The translations under genes were made by a program, and so were the position numbers. A stretch of DNA of 64,000 nucleotides from NCBI GenBank assembly GCA_025738555.1, contig JAOVFP010000018.1:868001-932000 (forward strand), written 5' to 3'. The number at the start of each line of letters is the position of its first letter. Position 1 is the stretch's first letter. Source of the DNA: Cyathus striatus. Taxonomy: Eukaryota; Basidiomycota; Agaricomycetes; Agaricales; Nidulariaceae. The notes below the pieces were generated by a model that saw only the letters and a program-made list of their open reading frames with translations, was not told the DNA's origin and made no database searches. Below, in pieces: positions 38,201 through 49,111 of the stretch.

Positions 38201-38803
38201 AGTGGATCCCCAATCAAGTGTTTGAAATGCCATTCAATGCTTCCAAGCTGAAAGTTGTTATTAAGATGTTCTGCAATTTTGTCTTTCAACATATAATACT
38301 TTGACTTGGAAGCTAAATCTGCAGCTATTGTTCTCCAGACTACATTGGCATCACTTAAAGTATTATCATCTCTCTTAAAGAAATGACAGCTACCCAGTCT
38401 CTTCCATTCATTTGAGTTAAGAGATTCAACCAAGGTAGAAGCTATTGCAGATTTTTCTGTACCTGGACCCCCAGTGATCCACATAATGTTTGGAGTGGCT
38501 GCATCTATTAAAACAATTGATTTATCTTCTGTCATAATTATAGCAATATATCTACATATGAAAATCTTTCAGCCACTTGTAAATATCATTCAGAATAGTA
38601 ACCCTAGTCCCTTCCATGCATGAAGGGGGATAGTACAAGTTATGACCAACAGGCTTTAATAGTTTAAGTTTTTCTGTGATTTCATCATTCTTCATATTAT
38701 AATAATTGATTTGATCATGACCAACAGCATTCTGCTGCCCTCCAACAATATTGACATGTTGTGCATTGAGGAGAATTTGAGCATTTGGTGAATTTTCAGC
38801 CAT
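35300..38803 (-). pseudogene. NACHT-WD40 (STAND/NLR-like) receptor, decayed
   Basis: A minus-strand relic of a fungal NLR-like protein. It starts MAENSPNAQILLNAQ at 38803, followed by a Gly/Asn/Gln segment (VNIVGGQQNAVGHDQINYYN) of the kind found at the head of Agaricomycete NACHT proteins. Then comes a Walker A-like GGPGTEKS (38450-38475; the third glycine position is Glu), a Walker B-like AFVMDALDEC (38130-38160) and a LTGRPGSLPDII sensor-like motif (38020-38050). A helical linker follows, then about ten WD repeats (35.86-36.88 kb) and a C-terminal DGWVKHSNNRLLFWV module. That module is duplicated in tandem (35600-35790 and 35385-35590). In-frame stops include TAG after KDFH, TAG after TLQK, TGA after KIVR and TAA in PF.GHS. 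No CG remains in the whole locus. The family acts in non-self recognition and regulated cell death; this copy is dead. Confidence 0.85.
35860..36880 (-). repeat. WD40 repeat array, 129-bp units
   Basis: About eight to ten units of 43 codons each are present. The consensus begins GHSDSVTSVAYSPDGTQVVS and then reads GS.DQTIRVWNVKSGT, and units are nearly identical at DNA level. Several central units (36300-36610) carry stops or 1-nt shifts. High similarity between units despite decay shows they were homogenised shortly before or during loss. Confidence 0.8.
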
Positions 38804-38867
38804 TGTAGATGCCACAAATTTGACTTTAAGCTTTAAAGTTGTTAAGTGCTTCAGTAGTGAGGTTTTT

Positions 38868-38905
38868 GAGCCAAGAGGTGCCAGATCCAGTGATTGCAGA
38901 TGTCC
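38868..38905 (+). repeat. 38-bp block, inverted copy at 40315-40352
   Basis: CCAAGAGGTGCCAGATCCAG is followed by TGATTGCAGATGTCC here; the copy at 40315-40352 is inverted and reads CGATCGCGGACATC at the same place. The three CpG sites of the distant copy are TG or CA here. It lies just upstream of the NACHT-WD40 start and may be a fragment of a short transposon or of a shared promoter. Confidence 0.55.
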
Positions 38906-38919
38906 ATCTTGCCATGCAA

Positions 38920-40314
38920 CATTGTTCGCTTGATACCAGCACCCAAATGGCAGTAGAATATAGATCAAAATTTGATCAAATTCAGTGTCCTCTGCTGTAT
39001 GCACTAAGCTGCAAGAATTCAAAGTAATTAGAAAGACATTGCACAAAAGCAATGATATTGTTTAAGTATGATGTGAAATCATGTACAGTGTGTTAAATTT
39101 GAAAGCATCATAAAGAAGGCTTAAGTTTGATATACTAGAAATTTCCATAGGAGATTCCATAGATTTCAACAGTGTCAGTTGAACTTGACCACTACAATTT
39201 ACTACATGTTTAGATATAGGAATACTTATTTTTCCTTCCTATTGGTAAGTGATAGTGAGACTCCTAGAAAGCTTCCAGATCTTTACAGATTCCAGTGAGA
39301 TTTACTGCCTGCCAGTCTGGATGCCACTCTGAAATGTGAATGTGACAGTGCATGTTGTAGTACTTCCATTGAAATGATGTGCCTTTTGGAAAAAAAATGT
39401 ACCCAAGGGGTACATTAGTGTATGGCTTACCAGTTTAAATATTCTTGGCAATGCATATTTGAAAGGAATATGCTTGTGGGCAACTTGTGTGCATTGCTCT
39501 GCATGTACAGTGTCAAAAAAACAGCAAGTATTCTCACATGGTTCACAGCCTGAGGGTCTTGAGGAATTGTGTGCAATTCCAGTGCAAAAGGAGGGACAAA
39601 TATTAATTAAAAATGTGTCTCCCTTAGTGGATAATAAGGATACCCAGCCTTTATACAAGAGGCCAGGGGTATGATAGAAATGAAGGCAAATTCCAAGAAA
39701 AGCTTGCTCCCGGACCAGACAGCTAGGAGAGTCAGAATCTTGCGGACTAACCAGATTGTCTACAGTTTGATTGGACATATTTAATATTCAACAATCTTGT
39801 CTGTATGATAATAGATATAAACATACAAGATTCAGTAAATAAAATTAATGCTGAAATACCTGGACTCACCAAGATATGTGGTGACCTTCAATGCATTTAG
39901 TACTACTCTGATGCTGCTCCATAGGACATATTGGATGTTTTTTTTTTTCCACAATTGATGTATGCTTTGTACCTGGTACATAAGACTTTATGGTTCCTAT
40001 TGGCCATGCTGCCTCTCTCGACAATCTGAGACTCAGAAGGCTCTTGATGTGTTGCATTCAGTACGTTGTGTGACAGAAAAGAGTGGATATAAACATAGAG
40101 TATAGATCCGCACTGTGTATGTACAGTATTATATTGTCATGGTGAGGGGTAATTATGAGAGAGGCGCGTCTTCATGCATATGCTTAATGAGCGATGCGTC
40201 AATAGGAAGATGGGCATAAGGGTGGGAGCAGGTTGCTGTATGATGCCGTGCCGTACTGCCGAATATAACACTAACCAAATCTGTAGAGTACTCCCCCCCC
40301 CCTACTGGTGACGT
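38920..40314 (-). other. Gene-poor; one unrecognised 158-codon ORF
   Basis: An ATG frame of 158 codons runs on the minus strand from 39778 to 39302. It is Cys-rich (12 Cys), ends SGIQTGRQ, and has no signal peptide and no family signature. It is long for this decayed compartment, but I see no splice sites, promoter or paralogue to support it. The rest shows nothing. CpG frequency recovers near 40.0 kb. Confidence 0.3.
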
Positions 40315-41259
40315 CACAGATGTCCGCGATCGCTGGATCTGGCACCTCTTGGTTTGAGCTGATGAGACGGGGGAAGCAGGCTAACATGAGCAGGCTATAT
40401 ATGTATAAAGCAATGTGATGCTTATCATACGTTAATAATGTGCTCTTAGCCAACGCGTCGGAACGATCAACCGTCTGACATGTGCGCGGCCTTTTCCAGT
40501 ACATAACAAATAGTAGCCATTAGAATGTGTTGATCGGGAAAACTTATCTATCCATCTCCAGGTCCGTTTTAATATGTTATTTTGATTTCTCAGTAATCCA
40601 TACACCTCTTATATCGAGGGAATAAAGCAATTGTGTCGAGTTGAAGTCGGCGGCAGTCGCGGAGGATGGAATAATTCGATTAGAAAAGAATTAATGTGAA
40701 AACGATAAATATAACTGATGACAGACGTGTGAGTGGTTCCTGACATGTGAATGCAGCGTGGTCGCCGGTCGGTGGTTTCTTTGTCTGACAACTTCTCCAT
40801 GTCGACGCACTAACCCAGATTGCCCTCAATCGCGCAAGAGGATACCCGTGTAGCTCTTTCCACCTTTCGATAGCGGAGGCGTGAAGCCATTCTACCATGG
40901 GATGTATTCCATATGATATCCACAGCTTTATAGTTGATAAATAGCTTATTATCTAACATGACAGGCGTGTCATAAGACAGTGAACGACAATGAGTCTCTT
41001 CTCACCTTCTGGAAACTTTTGTTTGGTATGGTCCTTCATCTTCACCCGCTATCTGTCGTTAAAGCATTGAGTTTACAGTTTAAAATGATTTTTTTCCGTG
41101 GCTCTTCAAGTCTGTTCTTCGCGTGCCAGGGTCGAATGTAAACGTACACGTGGGATTTCCGTATTACAGTAACATATTATACTATGTCTTCCGTATGTAT
41201 ATGAAAAGTCTCTGTTTTGCGTATTGCAACGCGTTTTGTAGAAATATGGCAGAATCGGT

Positions 41260-41860
41260 ACCATGCTTCTATCAGTCACTTATCGAAGGCCTGATTGAGT
41301 TTTGTATAAGTTACGATGGGATCAAGCCATTACCTCGGGAACTGCTACTGTTGCTTGTGTGTTATCGATTGTCCAATGGGTTGTGTCAGGTTAAAATTGG
41401 ATTGAGTCGACAACGTGCTGAAGGCGAGGGGCGAGCGTGCGAATGTTTGTAAGTCAATATGTGTCCTATATCCCAGGCATCGTACGCATTTCATAGAAAG
41501 GCCAGCAGCATGTATGAGGATATTTGTCATTAGGTAAGTCCTATCAGTTATTTGTCGAATGCCTGATTTAGTTTGGAATGCGGTGGGATCGATTAACTAC
41601 AAATTCTTATGGGTTATGCTTATCGATGATCCATTATCGATTTATCATACATACATAGAGCCGGGTCAGATTAAATTTGGATCGCATGTGTGCGAATTTG
41701 TGCAAATGGTCCCAGGGGCTAGTCGAATACATAAATAGGACAAGCACATAGTTGTTATCGATTTATAGATATCATCTACGTAGTTGCTTTCTTGATTATC
41801 ACCGAATAGAACATTCGTCGTAAATGCGACTCAAAGTAAGCACTCCCGTGAGAACAAGAA
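41260..41860. repeat. Degenerate repeated unit (also at about 44320-44640)
   Basis: The unit contains CAGTCACTTATCGAAGGCCTGA, a TGTG.GTTATCGAT.GTCCA block, GGATCG..TGTGTGCGAATT, CGAA(T)..CATAAATAGGACAA and TTGCTTTCTTGATTATCACCG. It occurs here in two partial tandem copies (41260-41420 and 41530-41790) and again at 44320-44640. No coding frame is conserved between copies. It directly precedes an R repeat copy at 41.87 kb. Confidence 0.55.
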
Positions 41861-41869
41861 TCACATGAC

Positions 41870-43540
41870 AATGTTCTCTTTCGGTTTCGTCGACGATGCC
41901 AACGACAACCTTAAGTTCTCACCACAACCCTACCATTTCACTACTCCACTCTTACTTTTCATCTGAGAGACTCAACACTTCGAAGACACTGATTAGGATG
42001 CCCCGTTGAACGAACTCAAGAAGACCTCAAGACACTTGAAGTTCGACGTCGTGGACTACCGGAATACGTTCGGGTCCTCTTGCTGAACGTCGGCAGTTGT
42101 TATTGCTGGAGAGGTAATTGTGGAGAAGGATGTTGGGTATCATTGGCTCTTTGTCACCAGCTGAGTAAGCACCATCTCTCATCCTTGCCCATACTTCCAC
42201 TCAGTTGACGCTTCGACACTTCCTTCGCCAGCAGGTTGCTGGTTCTTCCTCTGTACACTGGATAACATCAGATCCCTTTACACAGTCATACTGCCGCCAA
42301 TGGTACTCAGTTATCTGCATGTATTGGAATGACTTCTGAGGCTGCGGGTGCCACTGGTGCGTGTGATTCACTTCTACCTCCCCCTCCCCAATGCTTACTA
42401 CTTACGCTTGCGCTTTCCCTGTAGCACGCACAAAACCATGCTCATCCAACACCTATGCTACGCTCCTCCCCTTCGCCTTCCGCGTTCTCACGACGCATAT
42501 TGGAAGAAGAATACAGCTGTGAAGTACCTGGTTGACTACGCACTATCCCATCGCTCCCAAAGCCTACACTATACACCCCCTATACCTCTTGCAACACCTA
42601 TCCTCCCACGCAGAGCATCCCCAGACCATTCTTATGCACAACACGCAGAGCATCCCTAGGCCATTCTCATGCACAATACACATTCATTACGTTTGCCTAC
42701 GACGAGGCCTTCGAGGACATCAAGGGGATAGGTCTGTAGTGGTGCGCGTGGGTGGTACCTTGAGTCCTAGTGGTAATTGAAGGGGGATGCAGGCCCGAGA
42801 GGCAGAGACGAGTGCGAAGTCATGTAGTCCTGTGCGACAGACAGCTTGTTACTGCTCATTCTGCACGTTCACGAGGCAAACCCGACCGCGTCGCGCTTAT
42901 TCAGCGGGAGCTCTGGAACGTCTGTTTCGTTGACCTGGATGGAACACGGGACCACTCTATGTCGCCTTGGCTCAGATATCCGACTTTCGAGTCTGTATCC
43001 TTGCCCCCTTGCACTACAGTCATGGCGTAAGGTACCGCCGATGCGCGCTACTATGATCCTGACTCCTACCCTCTCCTACCCCCTTATTTTCTTCGAAGGG
43101 CTAGCGCCGTAGGCACACATGTGGGGCGGGGGCGTCCTGGGCAAGGATACAGACTCGAAAGTCGGATATCTGAGCCAAGGCGACATAGAGTGGTCCCGTG
43201 TTCCATCCAGGAGGACGGACAGCTTTTCCCGCTCTCTCTGCAGTTCACGAGGTAAATGTCAACGTTGCACCCACTCAAACGGGATTCTTTCAACGTCTTT
43301 ATCATTCAACGACATGCATCGCACTTATCCTTCCTCCTTGATACTTACACACAACCAATACCATAGTTACCACTTACACTCCCTGGCTCCGACGACGAAA
43401 AACACGTAGAATGTATCCGGTGTCGTTTACGACTCTGTTACCCCCTTCTGTACCCCCTGCAACACCTAAGGCTGCACGTAGAGCATCTCCACTACCCATT
43501 TTAGTGCCGTCTTTCCTTCATGCGCTATGATACTGCGGGG
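41870..43540 (+). repeat. Dispersed repeat R, copy 3, with downstream module
   Basis: This is a CpG-normal copy of the R segment (41870-42310: CTCAAGAAGACCTCAAGACA, TATCATTGGCTC, CAGATCCCTTTACACAGTCA). A module downstream contains two copies of a 100-bp subunit (about 42835-42920 and 43215-43310) that includes TTCACGAGG.AAA and ends GGAACGTC / TCAACGTC. The same order is seen at 52.07-53.9 kb, so the repeat is at least 1.7 kb. It has no protein signature; frames here are not conserved in the other copy. Confidence 0.6.
42934..43211. repeat. Perfect 73-bp inverted repeat
   Basis: The arm 42934-43006 and the arm 43139-43211 are exact reverse complements (the left arm begins CCTGGATGGAACACGG and ends GTATCCTTGCCC). 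The spacer is 132 bp. Such a structure could fold into a long hairpin in RNA or extrude in DNA. It lies inside the repeated module, but the second copy at 52-54 kb does not keep it. Confidence 0.9.
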
Positions 43541-44786
43541 GGGACCCAGAAAGAAGAAAATCTGGTGACGCGCGTCGGATCTTATTAGCGAAGGGTGTTG
43601 TTGTCTGTCTAGACTCTAAAGATGTCGATTTTGTTATTCAAGTCGGACCGGAAAAGGGATTGAGATCGGAGGTTAATGATGGTTGTAGGGCCTCCGCGGG
43701 AGGCGGGCGTTCCCAAGTTTCGGTTAATGTTCCATGAAGCAAGAGCATCCTGGCAAGTGTCTTCTCCTATTCATAGGCCTACGAAGTCTCTCGTACCGGA
43801 ACGAGGTGGAGAAAAAGTTGTGTGTGGACGCATTTTACTACGTTCATTCTTTACCCTGCATTTTCCTTGTGTGTAGTGCCCACACCGAGAAGCAAGGCAG
43901 GATGGAAGGGCTACCTTTTGTAGTGATCCTACGTCGTTGAAGACCCCCTTTTGCGTGTACGGATGATGTCCAATACCAACGGCCCTAGAGACCCGCACTC
44001 GATTTTCTTGGCCTTTTTCACTGAGGTCCAGACTCCATACCATCTCCATTTTCTACTACACCCACGATGTAGCCTTTTTAAGAAGGGTAAGGGCAGAATC
44101 TGATTTGTTTGCACTTCTATTACGAATTTGGGAGCATGAAATGTTGGGTCGATTGACCTTGCACAACGATTTACATGTATTACAATTGTACTTTTTCTGT
44201 GCATCTTATCGAGTAGCCACGTTTTTTGACACCATGGCTTCTGTTTATATGAAAATTTCCATGCAGTTGTGCACTGCATCCGTTTCATACAGAAGCCAGC
44301 ACTGGCAGGAAAATGATTGGATGGAAGACGAGCATGCGATACTCGTCAGGCTTTCCTATATGACGGGATCGATTGACAACTACTTTTTGTGGGTTATCGA
44401 TAGTCCATAGGACTGGGACATGTAAATTTGGATCGTGTAGACAGCGTGTGTGCGAATTGGAGCGAAAAAGTTCAGCTCAGGCGCTGATCGAGACTCGAAT
44501 GCATAAATAGGACAATTACTTAAATAGTATTATCGATGGAGCTTATCTTCGAGTTTGCTTTCTTGATCACCGTTGAGTCTATTCCAGTCGACATCATGAT
44601 GCGATTCGAGTAAGTAGGTGCGTGAGCGCTTAAGCAGTAAAGTAGCAGCAAGGGGACAGGGTAAGGAGCTGAAAGTTGATAAGATAAGATGATTACCCCG
44701 TGATGAATGAACGGTCCGATGACGGATGTTTGTCATTGTTCGGTTCGGTTCAAGTCTCACCTCGAAGATGCCCACTGCCAACACAA
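43541..44786. other. No recognisable gene
   Basis: It contains a degenerate copy of the 41.2-41.8 kb unit (44100-44640) and several short frames without signatures. A 147-codon frame at 44707-45150 crosses the left end of the next transposon and is therefore unlikely to be a gene. The octamer TGCCAACA at 44776-44783 is the left partner of a flanking direct repeat. Confidence 0.4.
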
Positions 44787-45951
44787 TAGGGGAGTTCAAA
44801 CCTGGCGATACAAAAATACGATACAATCGACCGGCGATACGATACAACTTCCCACGAGTACAGCTGAAGGCCCTAGCCTGTATCGTTGTGAGATCCAAGT
44901 AAACCCTGAGTCGGAATTTGAATTAGGCCGTTGCTGTGCCGCACATCTCTCATACACGGCAGACCATCCCCTTCCTCTCGTTAACACGACTTTTGAGATT
45001 TCTCAGCCACTTCAGTCTTCACTCGAACCGGAGTGCGAGGAACTTGATTCAGAAGAAGAGGAAGATATTCTAACCTCTTCTTCAGCTGCAGTATATACCA
45101 TGACAGCTTCTAATAGTGCCCTTTTATGTTGCTGTCGTTCAGATAAGTGAGGCATAGCTCAGGGGAATGGTTTTTGAAGCTGCAGAACACGCTATCTCTG
45201 TGATCTATCAAATCTACGATCACTGAGCGTACCGCATTCAGTGTCCGCTCGCGACGCGCGTTAACACAATTCATTCCCTGACTGAACTCAGCTTTAACTA
45301 AGCGTTAGTTCCCTTCGCTTGTATCGGGGGTGTCAAACCTAGGGCTGTACACCGTACCCGTATAATACGGATTTACGGTAACCGTATATACGGTCCCGTA
45401 GCCGTCCCGTACGAGCTACAAAGTAAATTCAATACGGTATAATTACGGTACGGTTTGGACCCGTATAGTACCCGTACTCTTACGGACGTATTACGGTCTG
45501 TTACGGCTTACGGTGTATCATGAAATATCTTCTTAGGCAATGAGATTTAGCGCATGAGCACACTTATTTTTAAGATAAGATATGCTGCTACATCTGCTTT
45601 GTTATCATCAAACACATGCTCATACCTCATTTTATAATGACTAATATTTATTCAGCTAGCTAATTATGTACCTTTTAAAACGGCTCTAGACACCGGAAAG
45701 GGCTCATGAAAACGAAAAGAACGACGCTGTGTTGAAGTAGAAGAAACTGACGACATAGACAGTGTAACTAACATTTCTGCCCGAAATGTAACACCTTCAG
45801 GTAGTATATTATACAAGCTGCTACCAAGTCTTCTAAAAAGAAAGTAAGTACTGAATTTATATCATGTCAGATTAGTTCTTACTTATTGCACTAACAGGAA
45901 ACCCAGAACCCGATTTATTACTTTTATAAGCGAGTTACACATAACAGTAAA

Positions 45952-46747
45952 GGTGATATCTACAAGCCTGGTGACAAGCATTACCAATGCTATCATGGTG
46001 GTCGCCGAATTCTAACAATAACCAAGGCTATGCGCTGCTGTATAAATGGTATGGCTGTTTATTAATCTATTCAACTACTTCTAACGTTTTACTTGCTTGC
46101 TGTTTAGGATTGGCTGGAAATATGAAGATGGCATCACCTACTATATATGAATTCTACAACGTTCTTAAGGCTCGGCGTGAGAGTCAGGGAACTACGGACG
46201 AAGAAATCGAAATCGAGCCTGGAGAACTTCCGTTGAGTGAAGGAAAGGCGGCTTCATACTTAGAAGAGCTGGAGAAAAGGTCAGAAATATTAAGAAGGCA
46301 TTTTCAAAGCAGGAGGAACGAGCAATGGTACAATTTTATCTCACTCTCACTGTAAATGTAGTGCTAAATTGTTTATATTTATGCAGGGACCCTTTGATCA
46401 AGACAAGTTTGAACGTTTGCTGGCAAGCTGGGTTGTAGCTTGTGACCAGCCCTTCGAGGAAGCTGAGCGGCTGGAGTTTCGAGAGCTAATTGAATGTGTT
46501 CACCACAGTTATCTATTCCTGGTATGTACAACTCTTACTTTTTTATTATTGATCGTTCTGACACTGTGATATGTCTGGTATGTCATTATTTAGGATCTGC
46601 AGTTGGTGCCGAGAGCGTGTTTTCTGGGGGCCGAAATACTGTTCCACTGCGTCGTGTCAGCCTTTCGGCAGAGATTATATGTACTTTGATGTTGGCAAAG
46701 TATCGGCTTGGTACTCTTCGTGTCAGCGGAACCAGTGCAGGAAAGTG
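45952..46747 (+). pseudogene. hAT transposase fragments
   Basis: Pieces of a hAT transposase appear in order. GDIYKPGDKHYQCYHGG (45952-46000) is typical of the N-terminal part of fungal hAT proteins. LPLSEGKAASYLEELEKRSE follows (about 46230-46290), then FERLLASWVVACDQPFEEAE (46410-46470). The C-terminal dimerisation motif SAVGAESVFSGGRNTVPLRR leads to LMLAKYRLG (46600-46720). The catalytic middle is missing, so the N- and C-terminal parts are brought close together. Frames change between pieces (some gaps could be introns). It is non-functional as an autonomous transposase. Confidence 0.72.
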
Positions 46748-46955
46748 TTAATGTTATGTTTTTATAATACTTTGTCCGCTTTTCTAACCTTTAAATACCG
46801 AATCCATATGCCGTATAGACCGTATATACTGTATTTGACCGTTTACGGTACCGTACCGTTTTTTTAAGATGTAAAAAATAATCAGATACGGTACGGTTAC
46901 GGATATACCGTAACCGTATTGTGACCGTATTGTGTACGCCCGTATACCGTATATA

Positions 46956-49004
46956 TGAAGTTCCGATAGGGGAAAAACCCGCCGAAGCGAAATTCGCTTC
47001 CCGCCGTAACTCCTGACGGGCGAAATTCCTAATACTGCAGTTTTTTATGGATAGTTCTGTAATCTTATGTTATTTGTATCGTTGAATGCATTTACTGATT
47101 TATTATACTGAAGTTAGTCATACAAAAAAACAGTTATTATTTCCCTATTCATATACCATCTGTTCGCTTGTAGATCATTGCAATATTTCCCACGGTCATT
47201 AAAAGAAACAAAGTGTCTAGGTGATGTTATCGTCTTCTCAATGCATCCCAACTCCCTCGACGCTCTCAATTTCTGTATATATCTCTTCAACGATCAACAT
47301 TGCGGAAATATATAGACAAATATACGAGTAATTAGACATGAGCTCGATCAACTGGCACATTATGCCAATCATTTCATTGTATTTTCTCGCTTTTGTCGCT
47401 TGAAGTCATATATTAATTTGGAAAGCAATAGAATACAACATGTAGCTAATTTTTAACTAATGATCTTCACTATAGTGATCTCCTCATTCAATATTCATAC
47501 TCCGTTTGCAATATCAATTTGTATATTACTTTCCGCTGCTTCTGTTTCATTTGTTATCGCCCTCTGCTACGCTCTTCAAACTTGTGCGCCAAACTTCCCC
47601 CATCCAATTCCATTTTAGAACTTCAACTCGAAGTTCGGTTTATCGTTGCATCGTTTCATTTCGATAGTATGCGTCGCCATATATTTTATTATACTATGTT
47701 ATAGTTTTATAGCATAATGATTCACTTCAATAATTTTTGAGGACCTGAACATTGTGAGAGTACACAGAACTTTAACCACGTAGTAACAATTGACTGAACT
47801 TCGATTTGCTTATATTTTAACTCAAGACAGTGAAATGTGTACGAGGGAAGGTTGGTGGACGAATTTGGACCAATTCAGCACAAGATAATGCATCTTAGAT
47901 AGTAAAGACAGAGAAAAATATACCTAACAGAGCGAACAGAGCAGTAGAAAGGCCAGTAAACAAATATCATGCTTGAAGAAACCGGAAGGCGAAGTTATTG
48001 CAATAAAATTGAGTGTGGAGATCTTTAGGACGAGAGTGCAAGTGTAGAGATGTCGATGTCATCTACCTATGGTGATAATATCTTGTGTCAATGTCGAGAA
48101 CATGTTGGTATACTGTTGAGCGCTCTATTGGTTCGGTGCCCGAACTCTGATCCTAATAGGTTTCGCATTTGTCTTAGTATTTTTGGAACATCGAGCGCTG
48201 AATAGAAGTCCAACAATTGAGTTCAGCGCCTTGACAGCGGCAAGGAGATATCGAATGTCAAAATCCCGTACATCATCTAGAGTCACCCTGGAGATGTCAT
48301 TAAGTACAAGCACCTTAAAAGCCTCTACAATCATCTTGTTCATGTCTGAGTACTTGCGTGCAAATTGGAGGATCTTTGCAGGATTGTGATTAGCATATTT
48401 AATTGCTGCTTTGCATCTTCTCTTGCATTTTCGATACCAAATTGCTCACCATTTGCAAAACAGCAACCCGATGCTCGACTCTGTAGTCCTTATGATACGA
48501 TACCATTCATTATAACTACTTAATTACCACCCACAGTCATTTATTATAGCACTACAATCATGCCTTGAGTTTAATGTTATCGCACTTTAACAACTACTTT
48601 GAAATATCGAAAGAGAACAAATTGGTACGCTATTTAGAGCTCCATTGGTTGCGACATCTCGCATTCTAATAGCAGATATATTGCTTTTAGTATTACTGGA
48701 ATATCGAGCGCTGGAGACATACACACAGATATTGAGAGCGTCGAGGGCGTTTGGCACTTGGGGAAGACATAACATAGACTTGTTTCTTTGATAACCATGG
48801 GAAATACTGCGATGGCCAGAAAGCACACGTATAGTGAAATAAAGAGTGTTTTTCGTATGATTAACTTTAGTATAACATTGTAAATAAATACCTATAGCCA
48901 TATAAATATCATGAGATTACTGAAATGTAAAAAAAGCGACAGTATTGTGAATTTCGCCCGCCGCGAATTTCGCTTCGGCGGGTTTTTCCCCTATCGGAAC
49001 TTCA
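46956..49004. mobile_element. 2.05-kb element with perfect 42-bp TIRs, TA target
   Basis: Both ends carry the same 42 bp, beginning TGAAGTTCCGATAGGGG, continuing AAAAACCCGCCGAAGC and ending GAAATTCGC, with no mismatch. A further GGGCGAAATTC block lies close inside each end. TA flanks both sides. The interior has no transposase signature. Instead it holds several related direct and inverted blocks (for example TCGACGCTCTCAAT at about 47260, inverted near 48740, and AATATCGAGCGCTG / ACATCGAGCGCTG near 48705 and 48190). TIR identity indicates recent activity. The superfamily is uncertain; the TA target fits Tc1/mariner-like elements. Confidence 0.82.
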
Positions 49005-49111
49005 TACTAGTCAAACCTAGGACGATACGAAATGAAGTTCACACACTACAATCATTTTCCTTGGCGCCACGAAACACCCAGGTTTGAACTCCCCTAATGC
49101 CAACAACTATG

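Larger units (their letters stand above)
45340..49009. mobile_element. Internally deleted hAT element inside the outer element
   Basis: It is flanked by the exact octamer GTCAAACC (45332-45339 and 49010-49017), the 8-bp duplication expected of hAT elements. The left end is TAGGGCTGTACACCGTACCC. The right end has the matching GTGTACGCCC (46932-46941) followed by a few extra ACGG-type words and CTA. Subterminal regions (45350-45520 and 46840-46950) are dense in TACGG / CCGTA words. A fragmentary transposase gene lies inside, and a further element is nested near the right end. Confidence 0.78.
44787..49096. mobile_element. Outer TIR element (TAGGGGAGTTCAAACCTGG), host of a nest
   Basis: The left end TAGGGGAGTTCAAACCTGG and the right end, inverted, are identical over 19 bp. 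TGCCAACA occurs on both sides (44776-44783 and 49098-49105), separated from the ends by three and one nt, and is probably a target duplication. Once the inserted hAT is removed, the element is a short MITE-like sequence related to the one at 17590-17972 (shared GGGGGTGTCAAACCT and ACTTCCCACG blocks). Confidence 0.75.

Noticed and set aside
39302..39778. Cys-rich 158-residue protein as a possible secreted effector
   Set aside because: There is no signal peptide, no paralogue and no gene-like context; left as an unrecognised ORF.
42348..43112. Several 80-100 codon plus-strand frames
   Set aside because: The homologous module at 52-54 kb does not keep any of them open, and two of them share a peptide only because of the inverted repeat.
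44707..45150. 147-codon acidic frame as a gene
   Set aside because: It crosses the left terminus of the outer TIR element and shows no family signature.
48125..48901. Two short minus-strand frames with similar peptides as a transposase
   Set aside because: Similarity comes from an internal duplicated block; there is no catalytic motif and no continuous frame.
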